A DNA stretch of 64,000 nucleotides. Source: Microcella indica. GTDB lineage: Bacteria > Actinomycetota > Actinomycetes > Actinomycetales > Microbacteriaceae. Location of the stretch: the NCBI RefSeq assembly GCF_013414345.1, contig NZ_CP058670.1, positions 806,001 through 870,000 of the forward strand. Reading direction: 5' to 3'. Under the pieces are notes generated by a model, which was given only the letters and a program-made list of their open reading frames with translations, searched no databases and was not told the DNA's origin. The position numbers and the translations under genes were made by a program. How positions within the stretch are numbered: position 1 is the first letter of the stretch; every line of letters starts with the position of its first letter. This document shows positions 55,082 through 62,577 of the stretch, piece by piece.

Positions 55082-56235
55082 CGCGGCACCTCCAGAATCA
55101 CGGTCGTGCCGGCGCCCGGGGTGGAGAACACGCGTGCGGAGCCGCCGACGTCGCGCAGGCGGGCGACGATCGACTCGGTGAAGCCGAGGCTGGAGGCGGC
55201 GATCTCTTCGGGCGAGAAGCCGACCCCGGCGTCGGTGATGACGGCGCGCAGGGAGTCGTCGGTCTGCGTAATGGTGACGTCGGCGTGCTCGACGCCGGCG
55301 TGACGGCGCACGTTCTCGAGCGACTCGGAGAGGGCGAGCAGGAAGGCGTCGAGCACGTCGCTCGGCAGCAGCACTTGGCCGGTGCCGTGCCAGCGCACAT
55401 CGAGCCCCATGCGACCGAAGCGGTTCTTGACAGACTCGAGGGTCGTGCCGAGCGGCGTCTCGGCGACAGGTTCGAGGCTGTAGGAGCCCGAGAATCGCGG
55501 CATGGGGGTCGAGCCGAGCCGCAGCTGGCGCAGCAGCCGTGCGTCTTCCGCTGCCTGCTCGCGCATGGCCTCCTCGGTGACGCCGACGCCCGAGTGGGCG
55601 AGCAGGGTGAGGGTGGCGAGCACGGTGTCGTGCAGCAGTCGCGCGCTCTGCCGCCGCTGCGCTTCCGTCTCGCTCGCCTGCCGTTCGACGGTGTGCGCGC
55701 GGCCGATGCCGTCGATGCGGCGCAGTGCTCGCTCCACTCCCACGGTGACCCAGGTGCCGATGATGAGCATGATGACCCACGAGGCGAGCGTCGCGATGGC
55801 CGGGGTCGAGATGAGTCCGCCCGTTGGGCCCGCGGTTGCGACGAGCAGGCTGCTGCCGAGGGTTCCCGCGGCCCACACGAGCCAGCGCACCGTGCCCTCG
55901 CTGAGCACCATGCCGACGCCCGCGAGCCCCGCGGCGCCGAGCGGCGCGAGGGAGAGCGGGAGGGCGAGGGAGGAGCCCTGCCCCCAGGGCAGCTGCGCGA
56001 GGGCGAGCGCGCCGAAGCCGAGCAGGATCGTGAGTACGACCCAGCCGAGGTGAGAGCTGCGCCCCACCATGACGAGGGCGCCCGCCTGAGCGATGAGCAG
56101 AATGAGCACGCTCGGCAGCACGTCGGCGTCGACGACCCCCGGCAACGAGAGGCTCAACCCTGCGAGCAGCACGCCGCACAGCCCGAAGGCGCGTGCCGCG
56201 CGCTGCAGCAGCAGCTTGCGCTCGCGCTCGATCAT
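55078..56235 (-). CDS. Sensor histidine kinase (NarL-system type)
   Basis: A 385-residue kinase. Several transmembrane helices fill residues 15-165; the dimerisation helix follows with His202 in RLLHDTVLATLTLL. The ATPase domain has Asn308 in SESLENVRRHAG, DAGVGFSPEEI at 335-345, and STPGAGTTVILEVP at the end. This is the HisKA_3/LiaS-like class that partners LuxR-type regulators, as seen downstream. The start at 56235 is chosen because longer reading gives no conserved sequence. The signal sensed is unknown, though membrane sensing is likely as there is no extracellular domain. Confidence 0.88.
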   Translation of the reverse strand: MIERERKLLLQRAARAFGLCGVLLAGLSLSLPGVVDADVLPSVLILLIAQAGALVMVGRSSHLGWVVLTILLGFGALALAQLPWGQGSSLALPLSLAPLGAAGLAGVGMVLSEGTVRWLVWAAGTLGSSLLVATAGPTGGLISTPAIATLASWVIMLIIGTWVTVGVERALRRIDGIGRAHTVERQASETEAQRRQSARLLHDTVLATLTLLAHSGVGVTEEAMREQAAEDARLLRQLRLGSTPMPRFSGSYSLEPVAETPLGTTLESVKNRFGRMGLDVRWHGTGQVLLPSDVLDAFLLALSESLENVRRHAGVEHADVTITQTDDSLRAVITDAGVGFSPEEIAASSLGFTESIVARLRDVGGSARVFSTPGAGTTVILEVPR

Positions 56236-56408
56236 CGCGGCGTCGCCCTGGTGACATACCTCATCGCGCTCAGTCTGGCACCAGCGTGGCCTGCGAACCG
56301 GGAGGCCGCACCGGGCAGGGCAGTGTCCGCGGAATGCTCGGGTCAGATAGGTCGCGATAACCTGGCTGCCATCCGGTCGTAGGTGGCGACAGGTGGACGG
56401 GAGTGCTG

Positions 56409-56873
56409 ATGCTTCGGCCTCTCGCCGCGCTCGGGCTCGTGTTGGGCGCGGCTTCACTCTTCACCTCGTGCGGCGGAGTGCCCGCAGATCGAGGCCCGTT
56501 CGCTCTTGGCGAGGGAGACGAGGGTCTGGTGGTCGTTGCTTGCGAGGATCTCGAGTTGTCCGAGATGCTGATCTCGCAGGCGGTGGTCGTCGAGGGCGAC
56601 AGGAAGTACCCAGAAACGATCGCCGAGTGGGACCCTTCGCAGAAGCTAAGCACCGGAGACCCTCTCGCGTACAACGCTGTCTCTCCCGGCAGTGGCTTCG
56701 GCGGGGTGGGTTCGATGGAGCCCGACGCAACATACTTTGTCGATTCCTTGGGGTCCGACGGCAACGGAGTCACCGCAACTTTCTACGTGCCCAGTGGCGG
56801 CCTTCCGCCCGGAATGTGGCTAGGTTCGGATCAGTCGATCAACGTTGCGCCGTGCGACTACTGGAGGCGTTGA
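56409..56873 (+). CDS. Small secreted lipoprotein, hypothetical
   Basis: A 154-residue protein with a lipoprotein signal ending FTSC (Cys near residue 21), and a soluble domain with two cysteines (VVVACEDLEL and VAPCDYWRR) that could bridge. No family recognised. GC content is lower than in neighbours. ATG at 56409 is preferred; GTG at 56403 is two codons upstream. It lies divergent from the kinase operon. Confidence 0.6.
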   Translation: MLRPLAALGLVLGAASLFTSCGGVPADRGPFALGEGDEGLVVVACEDLELSEMLISQAVVVEGDRKYPETIAEWDPSQKLSTGDPLAYNAVSPGSGFGGVGSMEPDATYFVDSLGSDGNGVTATFYVPSGGLPPGMWLGSDQSINVAPCDYWRR

Positions 56874-56970
56874 CGGGAGGGCCGTCTCCACTCCAGTAAC
56901 CTCTGACGCACTTGGCCTGGGTCTGGTGCCGTCCTCCGATCCAGGAGGGTAGACCACTCCCAAGGCCTCG

Positions 56971-57897
56971 TCAGCCCGGGAGGCCGCATGCACGACGGAC
57001 TGCGTCGTACAGCCCCGAGCGCACATCGTCATCCGCGGCGACGATCACGGTGATCGCGGGCCCGGCGCCACTGTCGAGCCGCACGGTGGCGGGGAACCGC
57101 GTGCCCTGCTTGTCCTCCGCGATCGCGTGCGGGTCGCATCGTGCGGGCGTCAGGTTCACGGGCACCACGGTGCGCTCGCCGGGCGAGACGCGCGCATCGA
57201 TCGGGATGCTCGACCCCCGCAGCCCGTTGCCGTCGACGACGCTCAGCAGCACGGTGCCGCCGATCGACTCGATGATCACGGCATCGTCGGCGGTCTCCGT
57301 ACCGACGACGATGAGATCGAGCCCGATCACGCTGCTCGCCCCTGCGTCGAGCACGTCGCGCTCGGGGGCACGACGCAGGGTGAGCTCCACGACGGCGTCG
57401 ACGGCCGCTGCCTCGCACGCCGCTGCGAGCCACGCGGCCCACTGCCCGAGGCGGTCGATGGTCGGCTCGTCGACGACAGCGGTGGAGCCATCGGTGAGCA
57501 GAACTTCGAGCCGGGCATCCGGCGCCGCGGTTGTCGGGGCGGGGCAGCGGGCGCCCGCGAGCAGCAACGGCAGATCGCGTGTCGCTCCGGCGGGGATCGT
57601 CGTCTCGTCGTCGCGCGTGAGCGGGCCAGTGAGCGCGGGGGAGTCGAGGCTCGCACTCACGACCGTGACGGGCGTCGCACCGGCGTTGCGCACCGCGATC
57701 TGCATCGTGCCGCGCTCGGGGTCGAAGCGCGTGCGGTAGACCTCCACCACGAGATCGACCTCGTCACTCGACGCAGGCCCGACAGGGGGAGGCGGCGATT
57801 CGGGCGGGTCGGCACCCCGGGAGGTAGCGCACGAGGTGAGAAGGGCGACGAGCAGCACGAGCGCGGAGACGCGCAGGAAGCCCGCCCGGCCGCGCAC
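56971..57897 (-). CDS. Secreted lipoprotein, hypothetical
   Basis: A 308-residue lipoprotein: lipobox LTSC (Cys23), a Pro-rich linker, and a beta-rich domain resembling two immunoglobulin-like modules. It has paired cysteines, such as GARCPAP and AAACEAA in the middle and PARCDPH and RRACGLPG near the end. No enzymatic motif is visible. GTG lies one base after the metX stop, so it is transcribed with metX, though a functional link is not evident. Confidence 0.65.
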   Translation of the reverse strand: MRGRAGFLRVSALVLLVALLTSCATSRGADPPESPPPPVGPASSDEVDLVVEVYRTRFDPERGTMQIAVRNAGATPVTVVSASLDSPALTGPLTRDDETTIPAGATRDLPLLLAGARCPAPTTAAPDARLEVLLTDGSTAVVDEPTIDRLGQWAAWLAAACEAAAVDAVVELTLRRAPERDVLDAGASSVIGLDLIVVGTETADDAVIIESIGGTVLLSVVDGNGLRGSSIPIDARVSPGERTVVPVNLTPARCDPHAIAEDKQGTRFPATVRLDSGAGPAITVIVAADDDVRSGLYDAVRRACGLPG

Positions 57898-57898
57898 G

Positions 57899-59098
57899 TC
57901 AGCTCGCGAGCAGCTCGGCGAGGTGGGGGCTCACGAGGTCGTCTTCGATGAGGAAGGAGTCGTGCCCGAACGGCGAGCTGATGACGACCGCCTCGGAGCC
58001 GTGGATCGTGCGCGGCAGGTGCGCCGAGAGCAGGTGCTGCGTCTCGACCGGGAACAGTCGGTCGCTGTCGATACCGAGCACGAGGCAGGTCGCGGTCACG
58101 CGCGCGAGCGTCTCGGCGAGCGGCCCGCGCCCGCGTGTCACGTCGTGCGAGTTCATGGCCTCCACGAGCGCGATGTAGCTGTTGGCGTCGAACCGGCGCG
58201 TGAACTTGTTGCCGTGGAAGTCGAGGTAGCTCTCCACGGCGAAGCGCCCGCCGTGGCCGAGCGGGTCGAGCGTGCCCTGCCAGCTGCGCTCGAAGCGCGC
58301 GTTGAGCTCGTCGGGCGAGCGGTAGTTGAGCAGCGCCATGCGCCGCGCGAGAGCCAGGCCGCGGTATGGCCCCTCCGGCTCGTCGTAATAGTCGCCCTCG
58401 CGAAAGAGCGGATCCATGCGAATCGCCTCGATCTGCACCGAGTTCAAGGCCAGCTGGTCGGCATTCGAGAACGCGGGCGCCGCGAGCACACCGACGCGAG
58501 CGACGCGATCAGGATGCTCCACCGCCCACTCGAGCGCGTGCATGCCCCCCATCGACCCGCCGATGACCGCCGCGAACCGCTCGATGCCGAGGGCATCGGC
58601 GAGCATGCGCTGCGCGGCCACCTGGTCACGGATGGTGAGGTACGGGAAGCGCGAGCCCCACTCGGAGCCGTCGGGGCTGAACGACGCCGGGCCGGTCGAG
58701 CCCTGGCAGCCACCGAGCACGTTCGGGGCGAGCACGAACCAGCGGTCGGTGTCGATCGCGAGCCCGGGGCCGACGATGCCGCCCCACCAGCCCGCCGTCG
58801 CGTGGCCGGGGCCGGGAGGCCCCATGAGGTGACTGTCGCCCGTGAGCGCGTGCGGCACGAGCACGACGTTGGAGTGGTCGGGGGCGAGCTCGCCCCAGCT
58901 CTCGTAGGCGAGGCGCACGTGCGGCAGCGAGCGACCCGACTCGAGTTCGAGCGGCCCGAGGTCGACGAAGCGGCGCTCGCCGGGGTCGTCCCCCTCGCGC
59001 CACGCGCCCGTCGTGGGAGGTGTGCCGCGCAGCGCGCGGCGGCTCGCCTCGGTGATGAACGCCGAGGGCACCGTGTCTTCGCTCGTCTGCCAGTCCAT
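57899..59098 (-). CDS. metX: Homoserine O-acetyltransferase
   Basis: A 399-residue alpha/beta hydrolase-fold enzyme that acetylates homoserine in methionine synthesis. It has VPHALTGDSH and GWWGGIVGPG typical of MetX, the nucleophile elbow GGSMGGMHA (Ser182), the acid in GIDSDRLFP, and the catalytic His in SPFGHDSFL. It follows metY on the same strand after an 83-base gap that holds a nested hairpin. Confidence 0.95.
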   Translation of the reverse strand: MDWQTSEDTVPSAFITEASRRALRGTPPTTGAWREGDDPGERRFVDLGPLELESGRSLPHVRLAYESWGELAPDHSNVVLVPHALTGDSHLMGPPGPGHATAGWWGGIVGPGLAIDTDRWFVLAPNVLGGCQGSTGPASFSPDGSEWGSRFPYLTIRDQVAAQRMLADALGIERFAAVIGGSMGGMHALEWAVEHPDRVARVGVLAAPAFSNADQLALNSVQIEAIRMDPLFREGDYYDEPEGPYRGLALARRMALLNYRSPDELNARFERSWQGTLDPLGHGGRFAVESYLDFHGNKFTRRFDANSYIALVEAMNSHDVTRGRGPLAETLARVTATCLVLGIDSDRLFPVETQHLLSAHLPRTIHGSEAVVISSPFGHDSFLIEDDLVSPHLAELLAS

Positions 59099-59120
59099 GC
59101 TCAGACCATTCTGTCGCAGT

Positions 59121-59163
59121 CGCGCCCGGCCACCCGTCGTATGACGACGTGAGACCGGGCGCG
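59121..59163. other. Nested hairpin between metY and metX
   Basis: CGCGCCCGG at 59121-59129 pairs with CCGGGCGCG at 59155-59163. Inside the loop, CGTCGT at 59135-59140 pairs with ACGACG at 59144-59149 around a 3-base loop. There is no T-tract. It may limit readthrough from metY, stabilise mRNA ends or act as a control element for metX. Confidence 0.6.
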
Positions 59164-59181
59164 GTGCGAAACGGGGTGCTG

Positions 59182-60498
59182 CTAGCGGGCGCTCGCCGCC
59201 GAGACGGCGCGGGCGGCCGCGAATCCCGACTCGAGGTCGGCGATGATGTCGTCCAGGTTCTCGAGCCCCACGGAGAGGCGTACGAGGCCCGGAGTGACGC
59301 CCGCGGAGAGCTGCTGCTCGGGCGTGAGCTGCGAGTGCGTCGTCGAGGCCGGGTGAATGATGAGGCTGCGCACGTCGCCGATGTTGGCGACGTGGCTGAA
59401 CAGGCTCACGCTGTCGACGAGCGCGCGGCCCGCGTCAACGCCGCCCTTGAGCTCGAAGGAGAGCACCGCGCCGACGCCCTTCGGGGCGTACTTCTGGCCG
59501 GCCTCGTACCAGGGGCTCGACGCGAGGCCCGAGTAGTCGACCGTCGCAACATCGTCGTGCTTCTCGAGCCATTCGGCCACCGCCTGAGCGTTCTGCACGT
59601 GGCGCTCGATGCGCAGGCTGAGCGTCTCGATGCCCTGAATGAGCTGCCAGGCGTTGTCGGGGGAGATGGCCGACCCGATGTCGCGCAGCAGCTGCACGCG
59701 CGCCTTGATGATGTACGCGATGCCGTCTCCGAGCACGCCCGTGTAGCTCGCACCGTGGTACGAGGGGTCGGGCTCGGTCAGACCGGGGAACCTCTCGACG
59801 TTTTTCGACCACGCGAACTTGCCGCCGTCGACGATGAACCCGCCGATGACGGTGCCGTGACCGCCGAGGAACTTCGTCGCCGAGTGCACGACGATGTCGG
59901 CGCCGTGCTCGAGGGGGCGAATGAGGTACGGGGTCGCGATGGTGTTGTCGACGATGAGCGGCAAGCCGGCCTCGTGGGCGACGCCGGCGACCTTCTCGAT
60001 GTCGAGGATGTTGACCTTGGGGTTGCCGACCGTCTCGCCGAAGAGAAGCTTCGTGTTCGGGCGGATCGCCGCGCGCCATGCCTCCGCGTCGTCCTGGTCC
60101 TCCACGAAGGTGACCTCGATGCCGAGCTTCGCGAGCGTGTACGTGAAGAGGTTGTAGGTGCCGCCGTAGACGCTCGAGGAGGAGACGATGTGGTCGCCGG
60201 CGTTCGCGATGTTGAGCACCGCGTAGGTGGTCGCGGACTGGCCGGAGGACAGCAGGAGCGCCGCGGTGCCGCCCTCGAGGGCGGCGATGCGCTGCTCGGC
60301 GACATCCTGCGTGGGGTTCTGGATGCGCGTGTAGATGTTGCCGAACTCGGCGAGTGCGAAGAGGTTCTTGGCGTGCTCGGCGTCGTTGAAGACGTACGCC
60401 GTCGTGCGGTAGACCGGGGTCGCTCGCGCGTTCGTCACCGGGTCGGGCTGCGCCCCCGCGTGAATCTGCTGCGTTTCGAACTTCCAGGTGTCGGACAT
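59182..60498 (-). CDS. metY: O-acetylhomoserine sulfhydrylase
   Basis: PLP enzyme that turns O-acetylhomoserine and sulfide into homocysteine. The 438-residue protein has the cofactor Lys209 in HSATKFLGGHG, the Cys/Met-metabolism pattern VDNTIATPYLIRPLEHGAD, FGNIYTRIQNPTQDV at the N-terminus and SVGLENLDDIIADLE at the C-terminus. ATG at 60498 has GAGGGAG before it; upstream codons show no conservation. Its promoter region overlaps the end of the acyltransferase gene and contains 13-bp direct repeats. Confidence 0.95.
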   Translation of the reverse strand: MSDTWKFETQQIHAGAQPDPVTNARATPVYRTTAYVFNDAEHAKNLFALAEFGNIYTRIQNPTQDVAEQRIAALEGGTAALLLSSGQSATTYAVLNIANAGDHIVSSSSVYGGTYNLFTYTLAKLGIEVTFVEDQDDAEAWRAAIRPNTKLLFGETVGNPKVNILDIEKVAGVAHEAGLPLIVDNTIATPYLIRPLEHGADIVVHSATKFLGGHGTVIGGFIVDGGKFAWSKNVERFPGLTEPDPSYHGASYTGVLGDGIAYIIKARVQLLRDIGSAISPDNAWQLIQGIETLSLRIERHVQNAQAVAEWLEKHDDVATVDYSGLASSPWYEAGQKYAPKGVGAVLSFELKGGVDAGRALVDSVSLFSHVANIGDVRSLIIHPASTTHSQLTPEQQLSAGVTPGLVRLSVGLENLDDIIADLESGFAAARAVSAASAR

Positions 60499-60532
60499 GG
60501 TGGAGCTCCCTCGGGTCTGCGGTACGTGCCGA

Positions 60533-60558
60533 CGCGACGTGTCAGCGCTACGTGTCAG
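60533..60558. repeat. 13-bp tandem direct repeat upstream of metY
   Basis: CGCGACGTGTCAG and CGCTACGTGTCAG lie head to tail, 35 bases before the metY start. They could be a regulator site for methionine genes. A related TACGTGCC lies just downstream at 60523-60530. Confidence 0.6.
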
Positions 60559-61730
60559 TGACGGTACGGCCACGCGCGCCCGCGGTCAACGGGCCCCGAC
60601 ACACGCCGTAACCTGCGGTGCGCTCGGCCCCGTCGCGACCCGGTGGGGTCGGTGCGCGAAGGACCGAGCCGCATGGGGCCCGTCGTCGTGTCGATCTCCC
60701 GGTGGAGCAGCCAGCGCGGGCGCGGCTCGACGAGGGGGCGTGTCGCCCACCGCACCCAAGGGCTCGCGAGGGCGAAGGAGATGCCGACGGAGATCACGGT
60801 CATGACGAGCAGCCACGGCCAGCCGGTGATCTCGTCGCCGATGATGCCCGACTCCCGGATCGGGTAGAGCGCGAAGGAGTGCAGCAGGTAGACGTACATG
60901 GTCGCCTGTCCGAGCGGCGTGATGACGAGGCGACGGCGCGGCACGAGAACGAAGACGCACGCCGAGAGCAGCACCGCGAGCGCGAGCAGGCTCAGGCGCA
61001 CAGCACCCGCCCACCACTGGTTCTCGCCGAGCCCGTCGTAGGAGTCGTCGTAGAAGAACCAGAAGCGCAGGTCGGTCGCGCGCCACACGTCGATGAAGGC
61101 CCACAGGACGGCCGCCCAGATGGCGAGCACGGCGAGGGCGCCCATGCGCACGAGCGCGGCAGGAGCCTCGGCGAACCGCCATCTCTCGACGACGTCCCAC
61201 TCACGCAGCTTCCAGCCGAGCACGAAGAAGGGAAGGATGCCGATGGCGCGGGAGAGCGAGAACGTCGAGTCGACGTTCGAGAAGTAGCCGACCCCGATCG
61301 AGGCGATCACGGCCCACAGGAGGGGCCAGCGCAGCAGCGCGAGGTAGGGCAGGATCAACCGGAAGATGCCGAGCGCGAGCAGGAACCACAGCGTCCACGA
61401 CGGCGTCGTCGGGTTGACCGCGACGCGCCCCTCGACGACGTAGTGCAGGAGAGTCCAGATCGACTCGAAGATGACGTACGGCACGATGATGTCCGTGATG
61501 ACGCGCCGCATCTGGCGAGCCGTCGGCGGCCCCGACTTCGAGAAGTAGCCGCTGATGATCGCGAAGAGCGGCATGTGGAACGCGTAGATGAACAGGTACG
61601 CGACGAGCCCGGCATCGGAGTCGTAGGTGAACCTCTGAATGCCGTGCCCGACGACGACGAACGTGATGGCGACGAACCGCGCGTTGTCCCAGACGGGCAC
61701 GCGCGAGGTCGCGGTCGATGAAGCCCCCAT
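60555..61730 (-). CDS. Acyltransferase 3-family membrane protein
   Basis: A 391-residue protein with about ten hydrophobic helices. The family start WDNARFVAITFVVVGHGIQRF contains the catalytic-type His, and YLFIYAFHMPLFAIISGYFSKSG and YVYLLHSFALYPIRE are also typical. Members transfer acyl groups to extracellular carbohydrates or peptidoglycan; the acceptor is not evident. ATG at 61730 is 8 bases after a TACCCT box; longer readings overlap the divergent SDR promoter. The C-terminal 35 residues are basic and low complexity. Confidence 0.85.
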   Translation of the reverse strand: MGASSTATSRVPVWDNARFVAITFVVVGHGIQRFTYDSDAGLVAYLFIYAFHMPLFAIISGYFSKSGPPTARQMRRVITDIIVPYVIFESIWTLLHYVVEGRVAVNPTTPSWTLWFLLALGIFRLILPYLALLRWPLLWAVIASIGVGYFSNVDSTFSLSRAIGILPFFVLGWKLREWDVVERWRFAEAPAALVRMGALAVLAIWAAVLWAFIDVWRATDLRFWFFYDDSYDGLGENQWWAGAVRLSLLALAVLLSACVFVLVPRRRLVITPLGQATMYVYLLHSFALYPIRESGIIGDEITGWPWLLVMTVISVGISFALASPWVRWATRPLVEPRPRWLLHREIDTTTGPMRLGPSRTDPTGSRRGRAHRRLRRVSGPVDRGRAWPYRH

Positions 61731-61773
61731 GGGCAGGAAGGGTACGCCGCCCCGCTCGGAGTACCGTAGGCGC

Positions 61774-62577
61774 ATGCACAGCAGACGCGCAGTCATCACG
61801 GGGGCGAGCTCGGGCATCGGCGCCGCGACGGTGCGCCGCCTGCGCGACGCGGGCTGGTCGGTGCTCGCCGTGGCCCGCCGAGAGGACCGCCTCGCGGCGC
61901 TCGCGGAGGAGACCGGATGCTCGGTGCGGGTCGTCGACGTCACGCGCGAGGACGACGTGGTCGCACTGCGGGCCGCGCTCGCGGACGACATCGCGGCGAC
62001 GGGTCAGCCGCTCGACGCGCTCGTGCTCAACGCCGGCCTCGCGATCGGCGTCGACCCCGTCGAGGAGGCGGACCCCGCGGACTGGGCGCGCATGTTCGAG
62101 GTCAACGTGCTCGGAGCCCAGCGCGTCGCCGCCGCCCTGCTGCCGCTGCTGCGCGAGGGAGCCCTCGAGCGAGGGTTCGCCGATGTGATCGCCGTGACCT
62201 CCACGGCCGGTCGGCGCGCCTACGAGGGCGGCGGAGGCTACGCGGCCTCGAAGTTCGGCCTGCGGGCGCTCATGGACACCCTGCGTCTCGAGCTCGCGGG
62301 CGAGCCGATCCGGGTCATGCAGGTGGCCCCGGGCATGGTGCGCACCGACGAGTTCACTCTGCACCGACTCGGCGGCGACGCCGAGCGTGCTGCGGCGCTC
62401 TACGAGGGGGTCGAGCATCCCCTGACGGCCGACGATGTCGCCCTCGTCATCGCGCAGTCCCTCGCCCTGCCCGGCCACATCAATCTCGACGAGATCACGA
62501 TGCGCCCGGTCGCGCAGGCCGCGCAGCACAAGCTCATTCGGGGTCCGCTGCGGCCGCGCGAGGCGCCGCGGGAGTGA
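61774..62577 (+). CDS. Short-chain dehydrogenase/reductase
   Basis: A 267-residue classical SDR of the YdfG-like type: TGASSGIG at residues 9-16, LNAGLA near 86, Ser in VTSTAG, and YAASKFGLRALMDTLR. The C-terminus GHINLDEITMRPVAQ is typical of NADP-dependent SDRs acting on small hydroxy acids or serine-like substrates. TACCGT is 6 bases before the ATG. Its 3' end overlaps the convergent MFS gene by 44 bases. Confidence 0.88.
   Translation: MHSRRAVITGASSGIGAATVRRLRDAGWSVLAVARREDRLAALAEETGCSVRVVDVTREDDVVALRAALADDIAATGQPLDALVLNAGLAIGVDPVEEADPADWARMFEVNVLGAQRVAAALLPLLREGALERGFADVIAVTSTAGRRAYEGGGGYAASKFGLRALMDTLRLELAGEPIRVMQVAPGMVRTDEFTLHRLGGDAERAAALYEGVEHPLTADDVALVIAQSLALPGHINLDEITMRPVAQAAQHKLIRGPLRPREAPRE

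Noticed and set aside
60499-60560. SAM riboswitch before metY
   Set aside because: The leader is too short and lacks the conserved core and kink-turn elements; only direct repeats are visible.
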